In this document: piece by piece, positions 53,259-62,632 of the stretch | Layout of the letters: the number at the start of each line of letters is the position of its first letter | Position numbering within the stretch: position 1 is the stretch's first letter | Source: Companilactobacillus kimchii DSM 13961 = JCM 10707 | GTDB lineage: Bacteria; Bacillota; Bacilli; Lactobacillales; Lactobacillaceae | Length of the DNA: 64,000 nucleotides | Direction: 5' to 3' | Assembly: GCF_001435445.1 (NCBI RefSeq) | Contig: NZ_AZDH01000017.1 | Location: 1-64,000, forward strand | Made by a program: the position numbers and the translations under genes | Notes under the pieces: model-generated | The model's database searches: none | Told to the model about the DNA's origin: nothing | What the model saw: only the letters and a program-made list of their open reading frames with translations

Positions 53259-53774
53259 ATGTTAAAGCTGAAAGTAATTATATCTACTATGTTGTTATTG
53301 GTCAGTATTATAATTTTTATTTTTAAAGCTTTACCTGAAATTAAGCAAATTCGTAAGTATAATAAAACAGTTAATGGCCCAAAGCTATATCGCTGGATTG
53401 CCGATATAATGGAGGAATATCCACAAGAATACAAACGTATGAAACGGAGTATGTATATTTGGATATATTCTTATCTGTTACTTATTTGCTCTGTTGTAGT
53501 AGGAATGGCTGGGCTTTATGTAGTGTATAATTACTACGATTATTCTTTGACAAGGATAGCTGCCATTTTGATAATAGTATTTTCTTTGGTTTACTTGTAC
53601 ACATATAGATTGTATGCTCGGAATCAAATTGATTTGTATCAGCTCGTTTTGAAAAATTTTTCGGATCAATTTGTTGAAGAAAGATTAAAAATGATTAAAG
53701 AATCTGAAATTGCTAGTAGATATCGCGCACTTGTTATGATAATGCTTGGTATAGCTTTAACAATTGTTTTATAG
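53259..53774 (+). CDS. Membrane protein of unknown function
   Basis: 171 residues. N-terminal helix (about 3-25), a polar charged segment, two helices (about 70-90 and 100-120), a basic segment and a last helix near the C-terminus (about 153-170). I do not recognise the family. Ribosome binding site GTTAGGAGAG at good spacing. Seventy-two bases after the NAD(P)-binding gene, and ends at a terminator. Confidence 0.65.
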   Translation: MLKLKVIISTMLLLVSIIIFIFKALPEIKQIRKYNKTVNGPKLYRWIADIMEEYPQEYKRMKRSMYIWIYSYLLLICSVVVGMAGLYVVYNYYDYSLTRIAAILIIVFSLVYLYTYRLYARNQIDLYQLVLKNFSDQFVEERLKMIKESEIASRYRALVMIMLGIALTIVL

Positions 53775-53776
53775 GA

Positions 53777-53822
53777 AGCGTTCAGATATTGGATTTATAT
53801 CTAATATTTGAACGTTTTTTTG
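53777..53822 (+). terminator. Rho-independent terminator
   Basis: Stem GCGTTCAGATATT / AATATTTGAACGT with loop and seven T after the membrane protein gene. Confidence 0.78.
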
Positions 53823-54130
53823 TTTGATGGAGTTTTCTTTTTCTTCTATTTATACAATTCAAGAGGTATACGCTTAGAAAAATAAGAGGCAGGTTCGTTA
53901 TTTTTAGTCTGTTTCTTATGAAATGAAGATATTAAAAATTGATGTAGTTAGAACGACATCGGTGCATGAAACTATAATTTTAGCCTTAATTCTCAAGTCA
54001 TATAATATATTTACGAAAAGGATATTATTTTGATAACCTCTTCGTAGTATTGATAAATAAAGAAGACTACAATAATAATTATTATTCATATATAAACTAC
54101 AGTAATTTATGGGCTTAGGGGATGTTAATA
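53823..54130. other. Intergenic region before phosphoesterase gene
   Basis: 308 AT-rich bases. Contains a 36-codon open frame (53923-54033) without a ribosome binding site, and nothing else recognisable. Probably holds the promoter of the phosphoesterase gene. Confidence 0.4.
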
Positions 54131-54961
54131 ATGTTACACAAAATTGCAGTTTTTTCCGATGTTCATGGCAATATGTCTGCTTTAGACGCTGTTTTAAAGG
54201 ATGCTAGGCAGTATGAAGTGACGGATTATTGGTTTTTAGGAGATCTATTCTTGCCTGGTCCTGGAGCAGAACAGCTTTATGAAACGGTGGCATCTTTGCA
54301 TCCAGCAGTTTGGTTACAGGGAAATTGGGAACAAGAAATTAATAGTATTGTGAATGGTGAGGCTGATTTTGATGATCCTTCAGAAGTTTATTTATCAAGA
54401 TTAACAGAATACTTAATTAACAAATTAAGTCCCAAGCATTATAAAGAACTAATTCAAAGACCGATTTCAACGACAATAACCGTTAATGGATTAAATTTTG
54501 GATTGTCACATAATCGATCGGATCGTTCAACAGGTCATGATTTATTTCCAGCTGAAAAACAGATTAATTTTGATCACTTAGCTGGAAATAAAGATATTTT
54601 ATTGTATGGACATACACATCAACAAGTAATGCGTACTTCGAGTAAGGGTCAGTTGATCATAAACCCTGGGGCAACTGGACAGCCATACAGCCCATATCCA
54701 AAATTAATGGCAGATCAAAGGGCGTGTTATGTGATTTTAACAGTTGACGATGATAGTAGGATAACAGTAGATTTTAGAAAAGTTGATTATGATATTGATA
54801 AAGAAATAGAATTAGCGCAGATGAACAATCTTCCATATATTAATCTGTATGAGCATCTTCGTAAAACTGGTTTTACGGTAACACATGATCAAAAATTGTT
54901 AAAAAAGGTTAACTCCAAATATCATTATAAAAGGGAAGTTCGTAATTTCTTTGAAAAGTAA
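54131..54961 (+). CDS. Calcineurin-like metallophosphoesterase
   Basis: About 276 residues. Metal motifs of the family: FSDVHGNMSAL (Asp-x-His) at the start, WFLGDLFLPGPG (GD) near 42, QGNWEQE (GNxE in place of GNHE) near 75, and LYGHTHQQ (GHTH) near 160. GNWE in place of GNHD is a known YfcE-like variant. Likely a phosphodiesterase or phosphatase of the YfcE/MJ0936 type; substrate not known. The ATG at 54131 follows TAGGGG; an ATG nine bases earlier is possible. Its end shares the terminator region with the CAP protein gene. Confidence 0.88.
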   Translation: MLHKIAVFSDVHGNMSALDAVLKDARQYEVTDYWFLGDLFLPGPGAEQLYETVASLHPAVWLQGNWEQEINSIVNGEADFDDPSEVYLSRLTEYLINKLSPKHYKELIQRPISTTITVNGLNFGLSHNRSDRSTGHDLFPAEKQINFDHLAGNKDILLYGHTHQQVMRTSSKGQLIINPGATGQPYSPYPKLMADQRACYVILTVDDDSRITVDFRKVDYDIDKEIELAQMNNLPYINLYEHLRKTGFTVTHDQKLLKKVNSKYHYKREVRNFFEK

Positions 54962-54970
54962 TTAAGTTAG

Positions 54971-55013
54971 GACAGTCGTGTTTAGTGGAAACTAGATATG
55001 ACTATTTTTTTGT
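54971..55013 (+). terminator. Terminator of the phosphoesterase gene
   Basis: Stem AGTCGTGTTTAGT / ACTAGATATGACT held by three G-T pairs, loop GGAA, then seven T. Confidence 0.65.
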
Positions 55014-55040
55014 AAAAAAAAGATACCCGAAGGTATCTTT
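55014..55040 (-). terminator. Terminator of the CAP/SLAP gene with TTCG loop
   Basis: On the minus strand: AAAGATACC-TTCG-GGTATCTTT followed by a run of T. The closing C(TTCG)G is the very stable tetraloop. It lies 1 base from the opposite-strand terminator, a double-terminator arrangement. Confidence 0.82.
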
Positions 55041-56208
55041 AATTAACATTTACTTGATTTTCTTGAAGCCAGGCATTAGTAGCAATATGATACATTTTTA
55101 CCTTCGTTTTGGGATTAACGGCTCGTCTATCCATGATCCATTTACTGTCTTTAGGTACGATCTTACCTGTGAAGTTACCATTATTGTCGTAAACCTTAGC
55201 ATCAGTAGTTGCTGTAACACTTGAACCATATAGGAATTTAGCCCATGGTAAAACATCAGCGGCTGAAACAAAACCATTGGTACTAACATGATAGTATTTT
55301 TTACCATTGATAGTAGCGACAATATCGGAAATCCAATCCGAATTTGGTGCAAGCTCTAAATCCTTATTTTTATTTCCATAACGGTCATAAACAGGAGTAA
55401 CGTAATTCTTAGTCGTCACGCCACCACGCATGTCAGCGGTAACATAGTCTTTTCGTTGAGTATAGTCGGCACCTTTACGGTCAGTATCAGCTAAATCGTA
55501 TTTAGAAGGATTGGCGTAGTCGTTATACTTAGTCATATAGTAATCTTTGACATCGGTGGGATCATATTTACTATATGATTCTTGATCATTGCCCATTTCT
55601 TGGGAAAAATAGATCATGCCGGTATTTGATACACTGACACCGATTCCGACATAACTTATGTATGGATTAAGCATATTCTTTCTATGACCAAAATCAGGAG
55701 TGGAATCGTATGTTTCACTGTAAAATTCATCAGTGATTTTTTCGGCAATAATTAGGGGATCAGTTGATCCAATCATAGAGAAGGGCATCTGAGCAATATT
55801 TTCTTCAGCAGTGTAATTGTAAGGATACATGTTTGCTGAATGCCAGTTAGAATGATCATCGACACCGCCAGAAGTGATGAAAGAGTCAGTTCTAGCTTGG
55901 GCATAGTTGTTAAGAATATCGACCGAAGTTAGTGGTTTCAAATTGTTTTGAGATCTGAGTCGATTGAGTTCATTTAGCATAGCAAGTTTAACGGAAGCAA
56001 GATCAATGTTTTCGTAACCAGCCTGCGTTTTAGTAGTTGTTGACGTAGATGATGTGTCAGCTGTTGCATCAGAATTTGTCTTAGTTAAAGCTGAGTCATC
56101 GGTAGTATTAGAGGCAGTATCAGCAAAGACAACCGTTCCACCTAAACTTGTAGTTAGAAGGGCACTTGCGGCAATTAGGATTGCTGTTTTTTTTACTTTA
56201 GAAAACAT
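55039..56208 (-). CDS. Secreted CAP-domain protein with SLAP repeats
   Basis: About 389 residues, exported. Signal peptide with cleavage near VFADT (residue about 30), a Thr/Ser-rich linker (to about 70), then a CAP/SCP domain (LNELNRLRSQNNLKPL; DDHSNWHSANMYPYNYTAEENIAQM; DFGHRKNMLNPYISYVGIGVS). Metal and tetrad residues His, Glu and His of CAP are recognisable. Two C-terminal SLAP-type repeats end in YYHVSTNGFVSA and MYHIATNAWLQE. It is anchored to the wall and may act on peptidoglycan or bind sterol-like ligands; role unproven. The ATG at 56208 follows CGGGGGAAA. Confidence 0.85.
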   Translation of the reverse strand: MFSKVKKTAILIAASALLTTSLGGTVVFADTASNTTDDSALTKTNSDATADTSSTSTTTKTQAGYENIDLASVKLAMLNELNRLRSQNNLKPLTSVDILNNYAQARTDSFITSGGVDDHSNWHSANMYPYNYTAEENIAQMPFSMIGSTDPLIIAEKITDEFYSETYDSTPDFGHRKNMLNPYISYVGIGVSVSNTGMIYFSQEMGNDQESYSKYDPTDVKDYYMTKYNDYANPSKYDLADTDRKGADYTQRKDYVTADMRGGVTTKNYVTPVYDRYGNKNKDLELAPNSDWISDIVATINGKKYYHVSTNGFVSAADVLPWAKFLYGSSVTATTDAKVYDNNGNFTGKIVPKDSKWIMDRRAVNPKTKVKMYHIATNAWLQENQVNVN

Positions 56209-56315
56209 AATAATATTTCCCCCGTTTCTCATAGATCATGACACATTAATTATAATGAACATTCTATATTACTTCCATTAATTAAAACAGATAAGTTTGA
56301 CAAGTAATTAAAAAA

Positions 56316-57137
56316 TTATAGGAATTTTTTTTGATATTCTGATGGAGAATAACCTATATATTTATGAAACACTCTTGCAAAACGTTGATAACTCGGAAAT
56401 CCACATGATTGAGCAATGAAAGTAATAGATTCGTTAGAAACTTTGAGTAGTTCAGAAGCCTTTTTTAATCGATATTTAGTTAAATATTCCTTTGGTCCGA
56501 TGTTCATGTTCTGTTTAAAAAGTTTGTATAAATAGGTTCGGTCGACTGTCAGATAGTCAACGACATCATTAATTGAGATAGTCGATTCGTAATTATTGCG
56601 AATATAGTATAAGGCTTTGGTGTAGATAACTTCCGATGAAGAAGATTGGTTGGAAGAAACATTGGGTAAGATATTGTGCAGGGAGTCTAATATTTCTAGC
56701 AATTTGGCATTGTAGATAAAATCGCTCCGATGTGGGTCTTGAGAATAATTAACTATTTCGACAATTTTCTGAGGAACGATCGGGGTGTCGTTAATTGAAA
56801 AAACTGGATCTTGATAAGAAATGTTGATTCGTGACATATATTGTTTGATTAGGTCACCGGTAAAGCGAATCCAATAAAAGGACCATGGATCATTTTTATC
56901 GGCAATCATGGTCACAGTTTTTTTTGGTTCAATATACATAAAGTCGCCTTTTTTCATGTGGTAAGTAATATTGTCGCTGATGAAAGTGCCTTTACCGTTG
57001 GAAATATAATGCAACATATAACCTGATCGTCCTAGTGGTCCATATTGATGTGAAGGAGTTGTTGCTTCATAACCACCAGAGGTTAGATATAAGTAGGGAT
57101 TATATTGTTCATTACTAAAGACAAAATTTTTCTTCAT
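56316..57137 (-). CDS. AraC-family regulator of sucrose/raffinose locus
   Basis: About 273 residues. N-terminal cupin-type sugar-sensing domain (HYISNGKGTFISDNITYHMKKGDFMYIEPKK at about 45-75), then the two HTH motifs (about 175-273), with IAQSCGFPSYQRFARVFHKYIGYSPSEYQKKF. Members of this type (MsmR, RafR) sense alpha-galactosides and activate raffinose/melibiose genes. Divergent from the PTS gene by 134 bases with a perfect cre site in between. GGAGTTATT precedes the ATG. A role as activator of the downstream operon is inferred. Confidence 0.88.
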   Translation of the reverse strand: MKKNFVFSNEQYNPYLYLTSGGYEATTPSHQYGPLGRSGYMLHYISNGKGTFISDNITYHMKKGDFMYIEPKKTVTMIADKNDPWSFYWIRFTGDLIKQYMSRINISYQDPVFSINDTPIVPQKIVEIVNYSQDPHRSDFIYNAKLLEILDSLHNILPNVSSNQSSSSEVIYTKALYYIRNNYESTISINDVVDYLTVDRTYLYKLFKQNMNIGPKEYLTKYRLKKASELLKVSNESITFIAQSCGFPSYQRFARVFHKYIGYSPSEYQKKFL

Positions 57138-57188
57138 TATAAATAACTCCATTCAACATTTCGACATACGATATCAACATTATACCAT

Positions 57189-57203
57189 TTGAAAACGGTT
57201 ACT
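57189..57203. promoter_or_regulatory. cre site for CcpA
   Basis: TTGAAAACGGTTACT matches WTGNAANCGNWNNCW at every defined position. Lies between the divergent AraC gene and the sucrose-type PTS gene, 69 bases before the PTS start. Predicts catabolite repression of the whole locus. Confidence 0.75.
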
Positions 57204-57271
57204 CCGGTTATAGAATGAATTTGTAAGTTAAATAACGAAATAATAACTTTTGGGATAGAGAGGAAATAACT

Positions 57272-58777
57272 ATGAAGAATGATCGTAAATTATACGAGAA
57301 AATTTCTGATGAAATTCTTCCGGCAATTGGTGGAAAAGACAATGCCATTGAAGCATTTCACTGTGCCACAAGATTAAGAATTGCTTTAAAGGATGTCAGT
57401 AAAGTTGATAAAGATACTTTAAATAATATTGAATTGGTGAAGGGTGTCAATATTAATAAGAATCAATTACAGATCATTTTTGGAGCTGGATTAGTTGATA
57501 AAGTGACTGATGTTTTTATTCAACATACAGGCATAAAGTATTATTCAGTTGATTCTGGTAGTCCTGAACCAGCAAAATCTGAATCTAATAATAAGGAAGA
57601 ACAAAAAGGCTTTTTTCAAAGGTTTATTGATGATTTAACGGGAGTCTTTACCGAAATTTTACCAGGTATTTTAGCAGGCGGTATCTTAATAGGTTTGAAT
57701 AATTTATTAACTCAGAAAATTTTTGGATCACAATCACTTGTTCAAATGTTTCCTGGCATTTCAGGAATTAGCACAATTGTTAATTTGGGATCTTCTGGTA
57801 TTTTCGCCATGTTACCTTTGATCGTAGTTTATTCAGCGACTAAAAGATATGGTGGTAGACCCGTATTGGGCTTAGCAATTGGTGCCGTCATGATGTCAGC
57901 TTCTTTACCAGCTATGTCCGATGTTCAAACGGGTGCTGCTAAGGCTGTAATTGCTAATATTTTTGGTTGGAAGTTATCTTTAACTAATTTTGGTGGTCAA
58001 ATAATTGTGGCCTTAATTATGGGTTGGGTTATTGCTAAGCTAGATAACCTCTTTCAAAAGAAGTTACCAGGTGTAATTCAATTCGTACTTTCACCAATGT
58101 TAACTATTTTAATTTCATCATTTATTCTATTCATGATTGTTGGACCTATCGGTGTTACATTATCAACATGGATCACTAACGCCTTGGTTTGGATGTCACA
58201 ATCACTAGGAATCTTTGGTTATATAATTTTTGGTGGTATTCAACAGTTAATCGTAATCACTGGTTTGCATAATATGTTTGGTGCTATTGAAACACAATTA
58301 ATTTCTACTACTCAACATGATTTTCTAAATCCATTGTTTTCTGGCGCATTGATGGGACAAGGTGGTGGTGTTTTAGCTTTCTTATTCTTAAATCGTAAGA
58401 ATGCTAAATCACGTGAAATTTCTATTTCGGCATTTTTCTCCATTCTCTTTGGTATTTCAGAACCAGCACTATTTGGTATCAATATTAAACACAAATATCC
58501 ATTAATCGGTGGTTGTATTGGTGGGGCCGCTGCAGGTGCTTATATCTATTTGACTAAATTAACAGCGGTTTCCTTTGGTACAACGGGATTACCTGGTATT
58601 GCCATTGCTGCTCCTCAAAATAATGGGTATGTGAACTACATTTTGACCAATCTGGTTGGAATTGCCGTTGGTTTCTTGGCATCGTTAGTAGTTGCTAAGT
58701 TTTCAACATTTGAGTCTAAAGCCAAAGTGACAAATAAAACTAAATCAGTTGTTTCAAAACAAGTTAGCGTTGATTAA
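57272..58777 (+). CDS. scrA: PTS sucrose-type EIIBC component
   Basis: Sugar-translocating phosphotransferase permease of the glucose/sucrose superfamily, 501 residues. EIIB domain (1-90) with the phosphorylated Cys31 in AFHCATRLR. EIIC domain (about 110-480) with ten helices and the sugar-binding GITE-type loop (ITGLHNMFGAIE). There is no EIIA domain at the C-terminus, so it must take phosphate from another EIIA (for example the glucose EIIA). Probably transports sucrose, perhaps trehalose or beta-glucosides, since the family is broad; GH32 next to it supports sucrose. First gene of the operon. Confidence 0.88.
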   Translation: MKNDRKLYEKISDEILPAIGGKDNAIEAFHCATRLRIALKDVSKVDKDTLNNIELVKGVNINKNQLQIIFGAGLVDKVTDVFIQHTGIKYYSVDSGSPEPAKSESNNKEEQKGFFQRFIDDLTGVFTEILPGILAGGILIGLNNLLTQKIFGSQSLVQMFPGISGISTIVNLGSSGIFAMLPLIVVYSATKRYGGRPVLGLAIGAVMMSASLPAMSDVQTGAAKAVIANIFGWKLSLTNFGGQIIVALIMGWVIAKLDNLFQKKLPGVIQFVLSPMLTILISSFILFMIVGPIGVTLSTWITNALVWMSQSLGIFGYIIFGGIQQLIVITGLHNMFGAIETQLISTTQHDFLNPLFSGALMGQGGGVLAFLFLNRKNAKSREISISAFFSILFGISEPALFGINIKHKYPLIGGCIGGAAAGAYIYLTKLTAVSFGTTGLPGIAIAAPQNNGYVNYILTNLVGIAVGFLASLVVAKFSTFESKAKVTNKTKSVVSKQVSVD

Positions 58778-58794
58778 TACGAGGTTAAATGACT

Positions 58795-60312
58795 ATGACA
58801 AATAGGATTAAAGAATTTAAGAATATGGTAGATCATCTAACTGATGTTCCTAAAGAAATAATTAATAATGAACGAATTATAACTAGTTCTAGCCCTTATC
58901 GTCAAAAATATCATGTGGAGAGTGAATCAGGTAGCTTGGGTGATCCTAATGGATTTTCCTACTTTAATGGTAAATATCATCTTTTTTATCAATGGAGTCC
59001 TTTAGCATATTCCCAAAGGCCACACTATACACAGCATGGGTGGAAGCATCTGATTTCTGATGATTTGGTTCATTGGCAAGATTTAGGTGCAGCTATTGAA
59101 AGTGATACAAGATATGATCGATATGGAACTTATTCGGGTAGTGCTATATCTGAAGGTGATAAGTTATTAATGTTTTATACTGGTAATACTTGGATTAATA
59201 CGGATACACAAAATAATTGGTTAAGAATTCCATATCAAGTTACTGCTTATATGGATAAAAACAATATGGTACATCGTAGTAGTACTCCCATAATAAAAGG
59301 TGCTATTTCAGGATATACAGCACATTTTAGAGATCCAAAGGTTTGGAAAAAGGACGGGGAGTATTATGCCATCTTGGGAGTTCAGAGAACTAATCTAACA
59401 GGAACTGCACTAATTATTCACAGTAAAGACTTCAAAGATTGGAATTTATTAGGAGAGTTAGATACTAAATATACTTCTTTAGGCTATATGTGGGAATGTC
59501 CTGACTATTTTGAACTAGAAAATGAAGGTGTATTAGTGTTTTGTCCACAAGGATTGAAAAGTGAGGGAAATAAGTATCAGAATATTTATCAAACCTGTTA
59601 TTTGATGGGAGATAAGGTGTCATTTCCAGACACTGAATTCAATGCAGAGAATTTAAAAGAGTTAGATCATGGATTCGATCTTTATGCTAGTCAAACAATG
59701 TTTTCTCCAGATGGACGGAGAATCTTGATTTCATGGATGGGTTTGCCAGAAACTAGTTATCCCACTGAAAAATTTCATTATTCAGGATGTATGACAGTTC
59801 CTAAAGAGCTGAAAATTAAAAATAATAAATTATATCAAATCCCTGTTAGAGAACTTGATACTTGCAGAACAAATGAACGGATCATTAAGCAAACATTAAC
59901 AGATAATGTCTATCGAAAAAAATTGCGTCAGACTGCTAATGAATGTGATTTTTCAATTGATTTCAAGACATCTAATGCTTTTATAATTGATTTATTTGCT
60001 GATGAGGATGATCAACGACGATTTAGAATCATTCTAAATAAGAAAAAAGGTGAGATTGTACTCGATCGTTCTATGGCTGGTAAGGATATTTCGATTTCTT
60101 ATGGAACAACAAGAACACTTGATTATAATGTAGGCAATAGAGTTAACATACGGATATACACAGATACATCCTCAGTTGAATTGTTTGTTAATGGTGGCGA
60201 GGAAGTCTTCACTTCTAGGGCTTTTCCAAAGAAATCCCAATCATATTTATTCTTAAATAGTGTTGGTGGAACTACTGATATTACGGGAAATATATATGAA
60301 ATGAGCAAATAG
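58795..60312 (+). CDS. scrB: GH32 sucrose-6-phosphate hydrolase
   Basis: Cytoplasmic GH32 enzyme of about 505 residues, splitting sucrose-6-phosphate into glucose-6-phosphate and fructose. Catalytic residues are visible: nucleophile Asp50 (numbering from this start) in LGDPNGF, Asp180 in HFRDPKVW, and acid/base Glu234 in WECPDYF. Beta-propeller (to about 330) plus beta-sandwich C-terminal domain. No signal peptide, so it is not a secreted fructanase. I chose ATG 58795 (GAGG 10 bases away) over ATG 58789. Twelve bases follow the PTS gene, so co-translation is likely. Confidence 0.92.
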   Translation: MTNRIKEFKNMVDHLTDVPKEIINNERIITSSSPYRQKYHVESESGSLGDPNGFSYFNGKYHLFYQWSPLAYSQRPHYTQHGWKHLISDDLVHWQDLGAAIESDTRYDRYGTYSGSAISEGDKLLMFYTGNTWINTDTQNNWLRIPYQVTAYMDKNNMVHRSSTPIIKGAISGYTAHFRDPKVWKKDGEYYAILGVQRTNLTGTALIIHSKDFKDWNLLGELDTKYTSLGYMWECPDYFELENEGVLVFCPQGLKSEGNKYQNIYQTCYLMGDKVSFPDTEFNAENLKELDHGFDLYASQTMFSPDGRRILISWMGLPETSYPTEKFHYSGCMTVPKELKIKNNKLYQIPVRELDTCRTNERIIKQTLTDNVYRKKLRQTANECDFSIDFKTSNAFIIDLFADEDDQRRFRIILNKKKGEIVLDRSMAGKDISISYGTTRTLDYNVGNRVNIRIYTDTSSVELFVNGGEEVFTSRAFPKKSQSYLFLNSVGGTTDITGNIYEMSK

Positions 60313-60322
60313 GAGTGATTTT

Positions 60323-62524
60323 ATGGTTGATTTAATTCATGTTGACAAAAGCCAAAAAATATTTCATTTACATAATAAAGAGATAAGTTATATCTTTAGA
60401 GTTTCACCGAAAATTAATAAACTAGAGCACCTTTATTTTGGTCAACATATTGAATATCACGAGACGGTGAAGAATGTCATTCAGTCGGATAAAGCATGGG
60501 GTGAAAACTTAATTGCAGGTGACCAGCACTCCTCTTTATCACGATTGTTGCAAGAGTACCCAGAGTATGGGATTGGTGATTATCGTTTACCTGCGTTTGA
60601 AATAGGTTATCCAGATGGTGATACAATTTCCAATTTTGAATATATTAATTATGAAATCATTGATGGTGTACCGAATATTAGTGGTATGCCACATGTCAGA
60701 TATTCAAACGATGATTGTCAAACGTTAATTATTACTTTAAAAGACGAATATAGTGGCTTAGAAATGAAATTGAATTATACGATTGATAATGTCAATGCTA
60801 GTCTGATTAGAAATATTGAAATTATCAATAATGATGATCGAGCTCATGTTATTAAAAATTTGAAAAGTATGGCCTTGGATATACCAAATAATGATTATGA
60901 TCTAGTTACTTTAAATGGTATTTGGGCTCGTGAAAAACACGTTAATCGTGAACCTGTGAATCCTGGAATCAAAGAAATTAATAGTGGACGTGGTGCTAGT
61001 GGTCATGTACATGATCCGTTTATTGCGTTAGCTAATGCTGAAACTACACAGAGTAGTGGGGATGTTTACGGTATATCAACTATTTATAGCGGGAATCACA
61101 AAGAAACTATTGAATTGGATGCATATGATATTGTCAGAATTACGGCAGGAATCAACGATGATCATTTTTCTTGGAAATTATTTCCAGGTAAAAGCTTCGT
61201 TACGCCACAGACACTTTTAGTATTTTCCAATCAAGGATTTAATAAAATGAGTCAAACTTTCCATGATTTAGTTAGAAATCATTTGATTGCTCCTAAGTGG
61301 CGCAAGCGAAAGAATCCAATATTAATAAATAATTGGGAGGCTACTTATTTTGATTTTGACGAAAAGAAAATTCTAAATTTAGCTAAAAAAGCTTCTCAGG
61401 TTGGTTGTGATTTGTTCGTATTAGATGATGGTTGGTTTGCAGAACGCAACAGTGAAAAAGGATCATTGGGAGATTGGCGTGTTAACTATAAGAAACTACC
61501 ACATGGATTAGATGGTCTTTCCAATAGAATTCATAAATTAGGTATGAATTTTGGACTATGGTTTGAACCAGAATCAGTTTCTGAAGATACACCGATTTTT
61601 AAACAACATCCAGATTGGATTATTGGAACTAAAAATAAAGCTCGTACTCAAGGTCGTAATCAATATCTTTTAGATTTCAGTAATCCCGCAGTGGTTGAAA
61701 ATATTTATAAGCAAATGGATAAAATTCTTTCAACGACGAGGATTGATTATATTAAATGGGATATGAATCGTAATATTACAGAGCCATATTCACAACATTT
61801 ATCTGAAAATCAGCAAGGTGAATTTTATCATCGTTATATTTTAGGGGTTTATGCTTTATATGAAAGATTAACAGAAAAATACCCTGACATTCTCTTTGAA
61901 TCTTGTGCCAGTGGTGGCGGTCGATTTGACTTAGGGATGCTTTATTATGCACCACAGACTTGGGGTAGTGATGACACAGATGCCTATGAAAGATGGAAAA
62001 TTCAAAAAGGTGAATCATATATCTATCCTCTATCGACTATTGGGACGCATGTTTCTGTGTCACCTAATCAACAAACTGGCCGTCGAACTCCCTTAGAAAC
62101 TCGTGGTAATATTGCTTTATTTGGAACGTTTGGGTATGAATTGAATCTATTGGATTTGTCGGAATCAGAATTAGAAATAGTTAAAGGACAAATCAAGCTT
62201 CAAAAGAGATATGCAGATTTAATTGCTATGGGTGATTTTTACCGTTTAAGAACGCATTTAAATAGTACCGATGCATGGATGATTGTTTCTCAAGATAAAA
62301 ATCGAGCTTTAGTTTGTTATTTTAAAGGATTAAGTCATCCAAATATGGGATACGATCAGGTTAAACTTTACGGTTTAAACGATGAAATTAGATATTCGAT
62401 AAATGATGCATACTGTTTGTATGGTGATGAATTAATGAATATTGGTTTGCCGTTAGAATATTCATTTAATAGCAGTGAAATGTGCGACTTTGACACTAAG
62501 TTATTTGAAATTAAGGCAAAATAA
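60323..62524 (+). CDS. agaA: GH36 alpha-galactosidase
   Basis: Cytoplasmic alpha-galactosidase, 733 residues, the normal length of GH36 tetrameric enzymes. N-terminal beta domain, (beta/alpha)8 barrel with LFVLDDGWFAERN near 364, LWFEPE near 412, the nucleophile Asp480 in YIKWDMNR and acid/base Asp550 in WGSDDTDA, then a C-terminal beta domain. Works on raffinose, stachyose and melibiose, releasing galactose and sucrose. Ten bases after the GH32 gene with AGGAGTG. With sucrose PTS and GH32 it forms a raffinose-family pathway: GH36 trims, GH32 splits. How raffinose enters is not visible (the PTS may carry it, or another transporter). Confidence 0.93.
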   Translation: MVDLIHVDKSQKIFHLHNKEISYIFRVSPKINKLEHLYFGQHIEYHETVKNVIQSDKAWGENLIAGDQHSSLSRLLQEYPEYGIGDYRLPAFEIGYPDGDTISNFEYINYEIIDGVPNISGMPHVRYSNDDCQTLIITLKDEYSGLEMKLNYTIDNVNASLIRNIEIINNDDRAHVIKNLKSMALDIPNNDYDLVTLNGIWAREKHVNREPVNPGIKEINSGRGASGHVHDPFIALANAETTQSSGDVYGISTIYSGNHKETIELDAYDIVRITAGINDDHFSWKLFPGKSFVTPQTLLVFSNQGFNKMSQTFHDLVRNHLIAPKWRKRKNPILINNWEATYFDFDEKKILNLAKKASQVGCDLFVLDDGWFAERNSEKGSLGDWRVNYKKLPHGLDGLSNRIHKLGMNFGLWFEPESVSEDTPIFKQHPDWIIGTKNKARTQGRNQYLLDFSNPAVVENIYKQMDKILSTTRIDYIKWDMNRNITEPYSQHLSENQQGEFYHRYILGVYALYERLTEKYPDILFESCASGGGRFDLGMLYYAPQTWGSDDTDAYERWKIQKGESYIYPLSTIGTHVSVSPNQQTGRRTPLETRGNIALFGTFGYELNLLDLSESELEIVKGQIKLQKRYADLIAMGDFYRLRTHLNSTDAWMIVSQDKNRALVCYFKGLSHPNMGYDQVKLYGLNDEIRYSINDAYCLYGDELMNIGLPLEYSFNSSEMCDFDTKLFEIKAK

Positions 62525-62525
62525 A

Positions 62526-62557
62526 AGATCCGATATGAAGTTATATCGAATTTTTTG
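62526..62557 (+). terminator. Rho-independent terminator
   Basis: Hairpin CCGATAT / ATATCGA with loop GAAGTT and six T after the alpha-galactosidase gene. Confidence 0.6.
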
Positions 62558-62632
62558 TTGTATATTATTGCAGCAAATTGATAGGTATAGTAGGCTTTTG
62601 ATGATAAATGAAAGATATGCAAAGAGGAGAAT

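Noticed and set aside
53923-54033. 36-codon open frame in the spacer before the phosphoesterase gene
   Set aside because: No ribosome binding site, no recognisable feature; expected by chance in AT-rich sequence.
55098-55352. 84-residue minus-strand frame inside the CAP/SLAP gene
   Set aside because: Overlaps the coding sequence of a recognisable secreted protein in a different frame; no independent signal.
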